This document shows positions 1-7,009 of a stretch of DNA of 12,257 nt, piece by piece. This DNA comes from Micrococcales bacterium (GTDB lineage Bacteria > Actinomycetota > Actinomycetes > Actinomycetales > Dermatophilaceae). The notes beneath the pieces were generated by a model. The model was not told the origin of the DNA. It did not search any database and saw only the letters and a program-made list of their open reading frames with translations. Both the position numbers and the translations under genes were made by a program. The DNA is taken from assembly GCA_030452775.1 (NCBI GenBank), contig JAKDLQ010000047.1, positions 1 through 12,257 on the forward strand, written 5' to 3'. The first letter of the stretch is position 1. Each line of letters begins with the position of its first letter.

Positions 1-1
1 C

Positions 2-83
2 CCACGGCAACACACCGAGTAATCGTCAACCCCAACTGGTAATAACCGGTTGGAGATGGCGACTGCTCGGTGTGTTGCCGGGG
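2..83. repeat. Nested inverted repeat upstream of ald
   Basis: The arms at 5-19 and 66-80 are perfect 15-bp reverse complements (CGGCAACACACCGAG and CTCGGTGTGTTGCCG). They extend to 2-19/66-83 with a single A-G mismatch. Inside the 46-nt spacer lies a second hairpin, with arms 32-40 (CCAACTGGT) and 45-53 (ACCGGTTGG), one mismatch and the loop AATA. The whole could fold as an outer stem capped by an inner stem-loop in RNA, or extrude as a cruciform. No gene is visible in 1-235. The role is unknown: a terminator of an upstream gene, a regulator-binding region for ald, or a small MITE-like remnant are all possible. There is no T-tract after the right arm. Confidence 0.8.
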
Positions 84-146
84 CTCGGGGTGGTCCACGG
101 GAGTGGCCCTTCCGGCGAATCAGGCAGGCCGCACGCCACCGCTGAG

Positions 147-152
147 TAGAGT
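147..152 (+). promoter_or_regulatory. Possible -10 box of the ald promoter
   Basis: TAGAGT fits the actinobacterial TANNNT -10 pattern and lies 83 nt upstream of the ald start. No convincing -35 hexamer is seen 16-19 nt upstream, so this would be an extended or activator-dependent promoter if real. The call rests on one hexamer and on the absence of a better candidate. Confidence 0.25.
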
Positions 153-160
153 GGGTCGGT

Positions 161-187
161 CGGTCGACGCGCACCAGCCGTCGACCG
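161..187 (+). promoter_or_regulatory. 9-bp perfect inverted repeat in the ald leader
   Basis: CGGTCGACG (161-169) and CGTCGACCG (179-187) are exact reverse complements separated by 9 nt. They lie just downstream of the candidate -10 box and 48 nt before the ald start codon. The element could be an operator for an Lrp/AsnC-type regulator, since ald genes are often controlled by such proteins, or an RNA hairpin in the 5' leader. No regulator gene is present in the window, so the link is inference. Confidence 0.45.
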
Positions 188-235
188 TGACCGGAGCGAG
201 CCGCCAGGATATCTGCCAGCGGAAGGACCACGGAG

Positions 236-1351
236 ATGAAGATCGGCATCCCACGCGAGATCAAGGCGGACGAGGACAGGGTGGCGATCACCCCCTCCGG
301 GGTCCACGAACTCGTCCGTGCCGGGCACGAGGTGCGCGTCGAGCGAGGCGCCGGTGCCGGCTCCTCGATCACCGATGACGCCTACCAGTCGGCCGGCGCG
401 ACGCTCCTCGAGGCCGCCGACGACGTCTGGGCCGGCGCCGAGCTCGTCCTCAAGGTCAAGGAACCTGTCGCCGGCGAGTACCACCGGCTACGCGAGGGCC
501 TCACCCTGTTCACCTATCTGCATCTCGCCGCCGATCAGGCCCTCACCGAGGAGCTCGTCAAGCGCAAGGTCACCGCCATCGCCTACGAGACTGTCGAGCT
601 GCCCGACCGCTCGCTTCCGCTGCTCGCGCCGATGTCCGAGGTCGCGGGTCGGCTGGCGCCGCAAGTGGGCGCGCAGGCGTTGCTCAGTGCTGCCGGTGGG
701 CGCGGCGTCCTCCTCGGCGGGGTCTCCGGCGTCTACGCCGCCAAGGTCGTCGTCATCGGTGCCGGGGTCGCCGGCATGAACGCTGCAGCCATCGCGCTCG
801 GGATGCAGGCCGAGGTGCTGCTGCTCGACCGGGATGTCACCAAGCTGCGGCATGCCGACTTCGTCTACCAGGGCCACTGTCAGACCGTCGCCTCCAACGC
901 TCTCGAGATCGAGCAGGCCATCTCCGACGCCGACCTGGTCATCGGGGCGGTCCTGGTCACCGGCGCCAAGGCACCGAAGCTCGTCACCAACGATCAGGTC
1001 GCCCGGATGCGGCCCGGCTCGGTGTTCGTCGACATCGCCATCGATCAGGGCGGCTGCTTCGAGGACTCCCGCCCGACGACGCACTCCGACCCCACCTACC
1101 GCGTGCACGACTCGATCTTCTACAGCGTCGCCAACATGCCTGGTGCCGTGCCCCACACGAGCACGTACGCCCTGACCAACGTCACCCTGCCGTATGCCGT
1201 CGAGCTGGCTCGGGTCGGATGGCGCGACGCACTCGCGGCCGATCGCGCCCTCGCCCGGGGGCTCAACACCCATGACGGTGCGGTCATCTACGAACCCGTT
1301 GCCCAGGCACATTCGATGCCGCACGTGAGTGTCGACGAGGTGCTCACCTGA
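236..1351 (+). CDS. ald: Alanine dehydrogenase
   Basis: NAD-dependent alanine dehydrogenase (EC 1.4.1.1) interconverts L-alanine and pyruvate plus ammonia in the cytosol. It supports growth on alanine and NADH recycling under low oxygen. The 371-residue length is usual for the family. The N-terminus begins [10 protein letters not shown]. Key residues sit at their usual positions: R15, K75 in KVKEP (substrate binding), H96 in TYLHLAA (catalytic), the NAD-binding loop GAGVAG at 175-180, D198 (NAD ribose) and D270 in VDIAIDQGG (catalytic). The ATG is preceded by GGAAGGA (221-227) with an 8-nt gap, a good ribosome binding site. The stop codon overlaps the proposed CTG start of xerD, suggesting co-transcription. 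The upstream region carries two inverted repeats that may regulate it. Identity is secure from motifs alone. Confidence 0.97.
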   Translation: MKIGIPREIKADEDRVAITPSGVHELVRAGHEVRVERGAGAGSSITDDAYQSAGATLLEAADDVWAGAELVLKVKEPVAGEYHRLREGLTLFTYLHLAADQALTEELVKRKVTAIAYETVELPDRSLPLLAPMSEVAGRLAPQVGAQALLSAAGGRGVLLGGVSGVYAAKVVVIGAGVAGMNAAAIALGMQAEVLLLDRDVTKLRHADFVYQGHCQTVASNALEIEQAISDADLVIGAVLVTGAKAPKLVTNDQVARMRPGSVFVDIAIDQGGCFEDSRPTTHSDPTYRVHDSIFYSVANMPGAVPHTSTYALTNVTLPYAVELARVGWRDALAADRALARGLNTHDGAVIYEPVAQAHSMPHVSVDEVLT

Positions 1352-2325
1352 ACGCGCTGGAGCGGGACATCACGGGTTGGCTGCACCATCTGCGAGTCGA
1401 GAAGGGCGCGGCGGCGAACACGGTGAGCTCCTACGCGCGGGATCTGCGGCGCTATGCCGAGTTTCTCGCCGAACGCGGCATCGAGGATGCCTCGGAGGTG
1501 ACCGAGTCGGACGTGACGGACTTCCTCGCTGCCCTGCGCCAGGGCGGCTCCGAGGGCGCGGGGCGCCCCCCGCTTGCGGCCTCGTCGGCCGCCCGCACGC
1601 TCGTGGCGGTGAGGGGCCTGCACAGGTTCCTCGCGCTCGAGGGCCGCATGAGCGATGATCCGGCAGCCGACGTGGCGCCGCCGAAGCCGCCATCGCGGCT
1701 GCCGAAGGCGATTCCGGTCGACACGGTCGAGCGGATCCTCGCCGCGGCATCCGTCGGCGACACGCCGCAGGCGCTCCGGGACCGAGCCCTGCTCGAGGTG
1801 CTCTACGGCGCGGGGGCGAGAATCAGCGAAGCGGTGGGGCTCGACGTCGATGACATCGACCTCGAGAAGGTCGGCATCGAGGAGGTCGGCCTCGGCGCGG
1901 CCGCCGCGATCGGATCGGTCCGGCTGCTCGGCAAGGGGCGGCGGGAGCGGATCGTGCCCCTGGGCCGGTATGCCGCGCAGGCACTCGATGCCTACGTCGT
2001 GCGCGGTCGGCCCGCCCTCGCGGCCGGCGGGCAAGGCCGATCGGGCGGGGCGCTCTTCCTCAACCTGCGTGGGCGGCGCCTGTCCCGGCAGTCCGCATGG
2101 GCCGCCATCCAGGAGGTCGCCGGGCGCGCGGGAATCCGCGAGCACGTCTCGCCCCACACCCTGCGGCACTCGTTCGCCACCCATCTGCTCGACGGCGGCG
2201 CAGATGTGCGCGTCGTCCAGGAACTGCTCGGCCACGCCTCCGTGACGACGACCCAGATCTACACGATGGTCTCGGTGCAGCGGCTGCGGGAGGTCTATGC
2301 AGAGGCCCACCCGAGGGCCCGCTGA
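1348..2325 (+). CDS. xerD: Site-specific tyrosine recombinase XerD
   Basis: XerD acts with XerC at dif to resolve chromosome dimers before division. Numbered from CTG 1348 (325 aa), the catalytic set is complete: R158 (GARISEA), K196 (GKGRRER), H270 and R273 (HTLRH), H296 (LLGHAS) and nucleophile Y305 (QIYT). The start is the difficulty. The first canonical in-frame start, GTG 1423, would cut off about 25 residues of the N-terminal SAM-like domain, including the family-typical ALERD...[10 protein letters not shown]. No in-frame ATG, GTG or TTG was seen in the roughly 50 nt upstream. CTG 1348 overlaps the ald stop as CTGA, and GAGG (1337-1340) lies 7 nt before it. An unusual insertion of about 15 residues (near 171-188, [18 protein letters not shown]) precedes the beta-hairpin with the catalytic lysine. 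XerC is the alternative name, but the neighbourhood with parA and scpAB favours XerD. Confidence 0.93.
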   Translation: MNALERDITGWLHHLRVEKGAAANTVSSYARDLRRYAEFLAERGIEDASEVTESDVTDFLAALRQGGSEGAGRPPLAASSAARTLVAVRGLHRFLALEGRMSDDPAADVAPPKPPSRLPKAIPVDTVERILAAASVGDTPQALRDRALLEVLYGAGARISEAVGLDVDDIDLEKVGIEEVGLGAAAAIGSVRLLGKGRRERIVPLGRYAAQALDAYVVRGRPALAAGGQGRSGGALFLNLRGRRLSRQSAWAAIQEVAGRAGIREHVSPHTLRHSFATHLLDGGADVRVVQELLGHASVTTTQIYTMVSVQRLREVYAEAHPRAR

Positions 2326-2332
2326 TAGGGTC

Positions 2333-2352
2333 GCCTCTGATCGGCGAGAGGC
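2333..2352 (+). promoter_or_regulatory. Small hairpin between xerD and parA
   Basis: GCCTCT (2333-2338) and AGAGGC (2347-2352) can pair around an 8-nt loop in the short gap between the two genes. No T-tract follows. A TAGGGT hexamer (2326-2331) just before it resembles a -10 box but has no clear -35. The hairpin may attenuate read-through into parA or may be incidental. Confidence 0.25.
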
Positions 2353-2388
2353 TGACCGGGAGCGCAACCGAGCGGGGTGGAACACGCG

Positions 2389-3315
2389 GTGAACGAGGAG
2401 TCGCACCAGAGTATGCACACGCGGGACGTCGGCGCACTCACTCATCTGCCGGGCATCGAGCGGGCCGGTGTCGGGGCCATCGGACCGACCGGTCGGCCGC
2501 TGCCGGACTTCCCCGAGCCGCCTCTCCTCACCAGCCACGGGCCGGCCCGGATCATCGCCATGTGCAACCAGAAGGGCGGCGTCGGCAAGACGACGACGAC
2601 GATCAATCTCGGCGCTGCGCTGGCCGAGATCGGCCGGCGGGTCCTGCTCGTCGACTTCGACCCGCAGGGCGCGCTGTCGGTGGGACTCGGCGTGCGGGGC
2701 GGCGAGCTCGACACGACGATCTATACCCTGCTCGTGGAGCGGGGCCACGACATCGACGACGTCATCCAGCACACTCGCACGGACGACCTCGACATTGTCC
2801 CGGCCAACATCGACCTGTCCGCTGCGGAGGTCCAGCTCGTCGGCGAGGTCGCCCGGGAGCAGATCCTCGCTCGGGTGCTGCGCCCGGTCATCGACGACTA
2901 CGACGTCATCCTCATCGACTGTCAGCCCTCCCTCGGCCTGCTCACCGTCAACGCCCTGACGGCGGCGCACGGCGTCATCATCCCGCTCGAGTGTGAGTTC
3001 TTCGCCATGCGTGGTGTCGCGCTGCTCGTCGAGACCATCGAGAAGATCACCGACCGCCTCAATCCCCGCCTCACCATCGACGGCATCCTCGCGACCATGT
3101 ACGACAGCCGGACCCTGCACAGCAAGGAGGTCGTGCGCTCCGTCGTCGACCACTTCGACGAGCAGGTCTTCCACACCGTCATCAGCCGGACCGTGAAGTT
3201 CCCCGACGCGACCCTCGCGGCCGAGCCCATCACGACCTACGCGTCGACATCCACGGCTGCCGGAGCCTACCGCCAGCTCGCCCGTGAACTCATCGCGCGC
3301 GGCGGCGCAGCCTGA
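2389..3315 (+). CDS. ParA/Soj-family chromosome-partitioning ATPase
   Basis: Deviant-Walker ATPase of the ParA/MinD superfamily. Numbered from GTG 2389 (308 aa), it has the Walker A motif KGGVGKTTT (62-70), the A' motif VDFDPQG (88-94) and the Walker B motif ILIDCQPSLG (around 174-183, with D177). Family members bind DNA as ATP dimers and position chromosomes or cargo. This is the copy beside scpAB, like Rv1708 in mycobacteria, and not the parAB pair near the origin. No parB follows. The first 50 residues are a proline- and glycine-rich leader. The start is uncertain: GTG 2377, GTG 2389 (GGGGTGG 8 nt upstream) and ATG 2413 (GAGGAG 12 nt upstream) are all in frame. It ends 5 nt before scpA, so the two are probably co-translated. 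The ATPase call is firm; the precise role with SMC-ScpAB is inference. Confidence 0.92.
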   Translation: MNEESHQSMHTRDVGALTHLPGIERAGVGAIGPTGRPLPDFPEPPLLTSHGPARIIAMCNQKGGVGKTTTTINLGAALAEIGRRVLLVDFDPQGALSVGLGVRGGELDTTIYTLLVERGHDIDDVIQHTRTDDLDIVPANIDLSAAEVQLVGEVAREQILARVLRPVIDDYDVILIDCQPSLGLLTVNALTAAHGVIIPLECEFFAMRGVALLVETIEKITDRLNPRLTIDGILATMYDSRTLHSKEVVRSVVDHFDEQVFHTVISRTVKFPDATLAAEPITTYASTSTAAGAYRQLARELIARGGAA

Positions 3316-3320
3316 GCGCC

Positions 3321-4295
3321 GTGAGCGAGCCGGACACCCTGAGCCGCCTGGTGGTGAATCACGAACTCACTCCCGGAGGGGTGATCACGAGGCGCTCGGT
3401 GATCCCGTTCGAGGTGCACCTCGACGTCTTCTCAGGACCCTTCGACCTGCTCCTCGGACTGATCTCGAAGCACAAGCTCGACATCACCGAGGTCGCCCTG
3501 GCCCAGGTCACCGACGAGTTCATCGCCCACCTCAAGGCGGCCAGGGACTCCGACGCGGAGTGGGACCTCGACCAGGCATCGGGGTTCCTCCTCGTGGCGG
3601 CGACGCTGCTCGACCTCAAGGCGGCCCGGCTACTGCCACGGTCAGGACCGGAGGACGATGAGGACCTCGCCCTCATCGAGGCGCGCGACCTGCTGTTCGC
3701 CCGCCTGCTGCAGTACCGCGCCTACAAGCAGATCGCGCAGACCCTCCGGGACCGGATGGCGACCTCCGGGCGGATGACACCACGCCAGGCCGGTCTCGAG
3801 CCACGGTTCGCCAGCCTGCTGCCCGAGCTGGTCATGGCGATCACCCCGGACCAGTTCGCCCGGATCGCCGCGCGGGCGCTGACCCCGAAGGCCCCGCCGA
3901 CCGTCGGGCTCGAGCATCTGCATGCGCCGCAGATCAGCGTCCGCGAGCAGGCCACCCTCATCATCGAGCGTCTTCGCCGCCACCGGCAGATGTCCTTCCG
4001 TGCCCTGGTCGCCGACGCAGACAGCACGCTCGTCATCGTCGCCCGCTTCCTCGCGTTGCTCGAGCTCTTCAAGGAGGCGGTGATCGCCTTCGAGCAGGCG
4101 CAGGCCCTCGGCGAGCTCGATGTCCGGTGGACCGGCACCCAGGAGGGCGACGTGTCCATCGACGACGAGTTCGACGACAGTGTCAGTGACGACACCATCG
4201 ACCAGGACATCCACCGCGACAACGGAACCAACAATGACAGCGACAATGCCAACGACACTCCCGAGCGAGCCGGGCGAGGAGCAGGGGATGAGTGA
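3321..4295 (+). CDS. scpA: Segregation and condensation protein A
   Basis: ScpA is the kleisin subunit that bridges the SMC heads and binds ScpB, forming the condensin that compacts and separates chromosomes. The core begins near residue 29 with FEVHLDVFSGPFDLLLGLI, the kleisin signature that binds the SMC neck. Helical segments and a C-terminal winged-helix region (about 215-270, MSFRALVADA...FLALLELFKE) follow. At 324 aa it is longer than typical proteins of about 250-280 aa, because of a tail of about 48 residues (277-324) rich in Asp, Asn and Thr. The GTG start is 5 nt after parA and has no clear Shine-Dalgarno sequence, pointing to translational coupling. The 3' end overlaps scpB by 8 nt. 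Confidence 0.95.
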   Translation: MSEPDTLSRLVVNHELTPGGVITRRSVIPFEVHLDVFSGPFDLLLGLISKHKLDITEVALAQVTDEFIAHLKAARDSDAEWDLDQASGFLLVAATLLDLKAARLLPRSGPEDDEDLALIEARDLLFARLLQYRAYKQIAQTLRDRMATSGRMTPRQAGLEPRFASLLPELVMAITPDQFARIAARALTPKAPPTVGLEHLHAPQISVREQATLIIERLRRHRQMSFRALVADADSTLVIVARFLALLELFKEAVIAFEQAQALGELDVRWTGTQEGDVSIDDEFDDSVSDDTIDQDIHRDNGTNNDSDNANDTPERAGRGAGDE

Positions 4296-4950
4296 CGCAC
4301 CGAGCCGGGCGTCAAGTGCCCCAGACATCTCAGGCGCCGCGCTGGACAGCACGGACGAGAGCGTCGAAGCGCACCGCGCCTTCGACGTCGACGATGCGCC
4401 CGGGGGTGTCCGATCGGCACTCGAGGCCGTGCTCATGGTCGTCGACGAGCCGGTCCCCGAGCTGGCGCTCGCCGCGGCACTCGAGGTGCCGGTCGATGAC
4501 GTCCGCGCCCACTTGAGGAACCTCGAGCAGGAGTATGCCGCTGACCAGCGCGGCTTCACTCTGCGCGACGTCGCAGGCGGCTGGCGCATGTACAGCCGCT
4601 CCGAGTTCGCTCCGGTCGTCGAGAAGTTCGTCCTCGACGGGCAGCAGGCACGGCTGACCCAGGCCTCACTCGAGACGTTGGCCGTCATCGCCTATCGTCA
4701 GCCCGTCGCCCGAGGGAGGGTCAGCGCCGTGCGCGGTGTCAACGTGGACGGTGTCGTCCGCACCCTCATCTCGCGCGGGCTCATCGAGGAGCTCTCGGAC
4801 CCGGGAGAGGGCGGCGCCGTCCTCTATGGCACGACGCCCTACTTCCTCCAACGCATGGGACTGCGCTCGCTCGACGAGCTGCCCGACCTGGCGCCCTACC
4901 TGCCGGACGCGGACCTCCTCGACGAGCTCAACGACGAAGGCCGGTCATGA
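4288..4950 (+). CDS. scpB: Segregation and condensation protein B
   Basis: ScpB dimerises and clamps ScpA in the SMC-ScpAB condensin. The 220-aa protein has a variable N-terminus of about 40 residues followed by two winged-helix domains. Visible family features are VRSALEAVLMVVDEPV (first domain), GGWRMYSR and LTQASLETLAVIAYRQPV with GVNVDGVVRTLISRGLIEE (second domain), then YGTTPYFLQRMGL near the end. ATG 4288 is chosen because GAGGAG...GGGG (4276-4287) lies directly upstream and homology begins soon after. The frame stays open farther upstream inside scpA, but those residues do not look like ScpB. It overlaps scpA by 8 nt and rluB by 4 nt (ATGA). Confidence 0.95.
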   Translation: MSDAPSRASSAPDISGAALDSTDESVEAHRAFDVDDAPGGVRSALEAVLMVVDEPVPELALAAALEVPVDDVRAHLRNLEQEYAADQRGFTLRDVAGGWRMYSRSEFAPVVEKFVLDGQQARLTQASLETLAVIAYRQPVARGRVSAVRGVNVDGVVRTLISRGLIEELSDPGEGGAVLYGTTPYFLQRMGLRSLDELPDLAPYLPDADLLDELNDEGRS

Positions 4951-5867
4951 GCGAACACTCGCGGTCACCACGCCAACCCAAACGATCAGGCAGCCACAGC
5001 GGTCGCTCAGACCGTCGCGGCCAGGGCGGCGCCCGCCAGGGCCGCCACGGCGGGCGGCGCACCGGAGAGACCCGCTTCGCCGGCGATGCCACGGCGAGCC
5101 GGCGACCCGCACCGGACCGGCCGGGCGTCGACGTCCATGATCCCGACGGGATCCGGCTCCAGAAGCTGCTCGCTGCCGCCGGCGTCGGCTCGCGCCGCGT
5201 CTGCGAGGGCCTCATCGAGCAGGGCCGGGTCACGGTCGACGGTAATGTCGTCACCGAGCTCGGAGTGCGCATCAAGGCGGGCTCGCACGCCGTCCACGTC
5301 GACGGCGAGCGGGTCAACGTCGACCGGGACCGGGTCTACCTCGCGTTCAACAAGCCGGCGGGCGTCGTCACCACGATGAATGACGACCTCGGCCGCGTCT
5401 CGATCGCCGACTACGTCGGCAACCGGTCCGAGCGGCTCTTCCACGTCGGGCGGCTCGACGCCGACACAGAGGGGTTGCTCCTGCTGACGAACGATGGCGA
5501 GCTCGCGCATCGCCTGCAGCACCCGTCATACGGCATCCTCAAGACCTACCTCGCGACGGTCCCCGGGCCGGTGGCACGAGACGTCGGCAGGAGGTTGCGC
5601 GCCGGCATCGAGCTCGAGGACGGGCCAGTGCAGGTCGACTCGTTCAGGCTCGTCGACTCCCAGCCGGGCAAGGCCCTCGTCGAGGTGATCCTCCACGAGG
5701 GGCGCAAGCACGTCGTGCGGCGGTTGCTCGAGGCGGTCGGACACCCGGTGCAGGATCTCGTGCGCACCGAGGTCGGCCCGATCCGGCTCGGTGACCTGCG
5801 CCCCGGCCGCACCCGCGCCCTGGGCAGGGCAGAGGTCGCGGCGCTCTACCAGGCCGCGGGCCGCTGA
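4947..5867 (+). CDS. rluB: 23S rRNA pseudouridine synthase RluB family
   Basis: RsuA/RluB-family enzyme that isomerises a uridine in 23S rRNA to pseudouridine during 50S assembly. It has an S4 RNA-binding domain at about 69-115 (RLQKLLAAAGVGSRRVCEGL) and then the synthase domain, with catalytic D171 in GRLDADTEGLLLLTNDG and the later EGRKHVVRRL...GHPV motif. The first 65 residues form an Arg/Gly/Ser-rich, apparently disordered extension (for example RRGQGGARQGRHGGRR), which may add RNA affinity. Such basic leaders are seen in actinobacterial members. The ATG overlaps the scpB stop (ATGA), and GAAGG (4936-4940) lies 6 nt before it. Which 23S uridine is modified cannot be told from sequence; RluE/RluF-type specificity is a less likely alternative. 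Confidence 0.93.
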   Translation: MSEHSRSPRQPKRSGSHSGRSDRRGQGGARQGRHGGRRTGETRFAGDATASRRPAPDRPGVDVHDPDGIRLQKLLAAAGVGSRRVCEGLIEQGRVTVDGNVVTELGVRIKAGSHAVHVDGERVNVDRDRVYLAFNKPAGVVTTMNDDLGRVSIADYVGNRSERLFHVGRLDADTEGLLLLTNDGELAHRLQHPSYGILKTYLATVPGPVARDVGRRLRAGIELEDGPVQVDSFRLVDSQPGKALVEVILHEGRKHVVRRLLEAVGHPVQDLVRTEVGPIRLGDLRPGRTRALGRAEVAALYQAAGR

Positions 5868-5888
5868 CCCCATGACCCGCTGGCCCAG

Positions 5889-6977
5889 ATGATGACAACC
5901 CACGTCCGGATCGTCGGGACCGGCCTCATCGGCACGAGTCTCGGGATCGTGCTGACCCGCCGCGGCTATCGCGTGAGCCTGGAGGATCCCTCGCCGACGG
6001 CGGTCCGGCTGGCCAGGGACCTGCGAGCGGGAGATGTCAGCGGCGGCGAGGATCATGTCCGACCCGACATCGTCGTCGTCGCGGCCCCTCCAGATGTCGT
6101 CGGGCAGGTCGTCGTCGATTCCCTGATGCGCTGGCCCGGTGCCGTTGTCACCGACGTGGCTTCGGTCAAGGCGGTGGTGCTGAGCGAGGTTCTCGCCGCC
6201 GAGGTCGATCCACGCCGTTACGTCGGGTCCCACCCGATGGCCGGGCGGGAACGCTCCGGCGCGGCTGCGGCCCGGGCGGACCTCTTCGAAGGGCGGGCGT
6301 GGGTCATCGTGCCCCACGACGGCAGCGATCCGGACGCGGTGAGCCTCGTGCGCGATCTCGCCACCTCGACCGGCGCGGCGGTGCGGGTCATGCCCGCCGC
6401 CGAGCACGATGCGGCGGTGGCGGCGGTCTCCCACGTCCCGCAGCTCGCCGCGAGCATCGTCGCAGCCACCCTGCGCGAGCTGTCCGAGCCGGCCGTCGGG
6501 CTCGCCGGACAGGGGCTGCGCGACATCACCCGGATCGCGGCGAGCGATCCTCGGCTGTGGACCCAGATCCTCGCCGGCAACGCGGGCGCGGTGCGCGAGG
6601 TGCTGCGCGACGTGCGTGAGCGGGTCGATGACGTGATGACCGCTCTCGACACCCTCGTTGACGGCGACGGCGAGGGCGCTCTCGCCACCCTGGCTGTGGC
6701 CCTCGAGGCGGGCAACCTCGGCCACGCCCGGATCCCGGGCAAGCACGGCGCGAGCCCAGCGGCATACGGCATCGTCTCGGTGGTCGTCCCCGACCGACCG
6801 GGTGAGCTCGGTCGCCTGTTCAGGGAGATGGGCGACGCGGGGATCAACCTCGAGGATCTGCACCTCGAGCACGGCCTCGGGCAGCCGTTCGGGATCGCCG
6901 ACATCTCGGTGCTGCCGGCGTCGGTCGAGCCGCTCCGTGCGGAGCTGACGCGGCTCGGCTGGCGCATCCACGACTGA
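5889..6977 (+). CDS. tyrA: Prephenate dehydrogenase
   Basis: TyrA oxidatively decarboxylates prephenate to 4-hydroxyphenylpyruvate in tyrosine synthesis. The 362-aa protein starts with an NAD(P)-binding Rossmann motif, GTGLIG (10-15). DVASVK and SHPMAGRERSG (substrate-binding and catalytic histidine region) follow, then a helical dimerisation domain with SHVPQLAAS and RITRIAASDP-like segments. A C-terminal ACT domain (from about 295, IVSVVVPDRPGELGRLF...INLEDLHLEHG) probably senses tyrosine. Two adjacent ATGs (5889 and 5892) could serve as start. Neither has a Shine-Dalgarno sequence, so translation may depend on ribosomes finishing rluB 21 nt upstream. Placement between rluB and cmk is usual in this group of actinobacteria. 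Confidence 0.94.
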   Translation: MMTTHVRIVGTGLIGTSLGIVLTRRGYRVSLEDPSPTAVRLARDLRAGDVSGGEDHVRPDIVVVAAPPDVVGQVVVDSLMRWPGAVVTDVASVKAVVLSEVLAAEVDPRRYVGSHPMAGRERSGAAAARADLFEGRAWVIVPHDGSDPDAVSLVRDLATSTGAAVRVMPAAEHDAAVAAVSHVPQLAASIVAATLRELSEPAVGLAGQGLRDITRIAASDPRLWTQILAGNAGAVREVLRDVRERVDDVMTALDTLVDGDGEGALATLAVALEAGNLGHARIPGKHGASPAAYGIVSVVVPDRPGELGRLFREMGDAGINLEDLHLEHGLGQPFGIADISVLPASVEPLRAELTRLGWRIHD

Positions 6978-7002
6978 CCCGGGGCTAGGCTAGGGCTAGG
7001 CT
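6974..7002 (+). promoter_or_regulatory. Promoter of cmk with duplicated -10 boxes
   Basis: CTGACC (6974-6979, overlapping the tyrA stop) and TAGGCT (6997-7002) are spaced by 17 nt. They match a housekeeping sigma-factor promoter with a TGAC-type -35. An identical TAGGCT lies 11 nt upstream at 6986-6991, because the 10-mer GGGCTAGGCT is repeated at 6982-6991 and 6993-7002. The downstream box ends 7 nt before the cmk ATG, so transcription would start at or next to the start codon and give a leaderless mRNA. This fits the lack of a ribosome binding site before cmk. Confidence 0.65.
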
Positions 7003-7009
7003 CGACCCC

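Noticed and set aside
488..1324. Long minus-strand open frame opposite ald
   Set aside because: It is a shadow of ald in high-GC DNA. The composition is implausible (Gly/Asp/Arg-rich without domains), and the plus strand has all the alanine dehydrogenase residues.
1288..3174. 628-codon minus-strand open frame across xerD and parA
   Set aside because: It lies antisense to two clearly real genes, has no recognisable motif, and is an artefact of codon bias.
4120..4287. Upstream in-frame extension of scpB inside scpA
   Set aside because: The extra residues are Ser/Thr/Pro-rich frame noise from scpA, and ATG 4288 has a strong ribosome binding site.
5526..6971. 481-codon minus-strand open frame opposite rluB and tyrA
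   Set aside because: It is antisense to two confirmed enzymes, and its His/Asp/Arg/Gly-rich translation has no domain. Typical antisense open frame at high GC.
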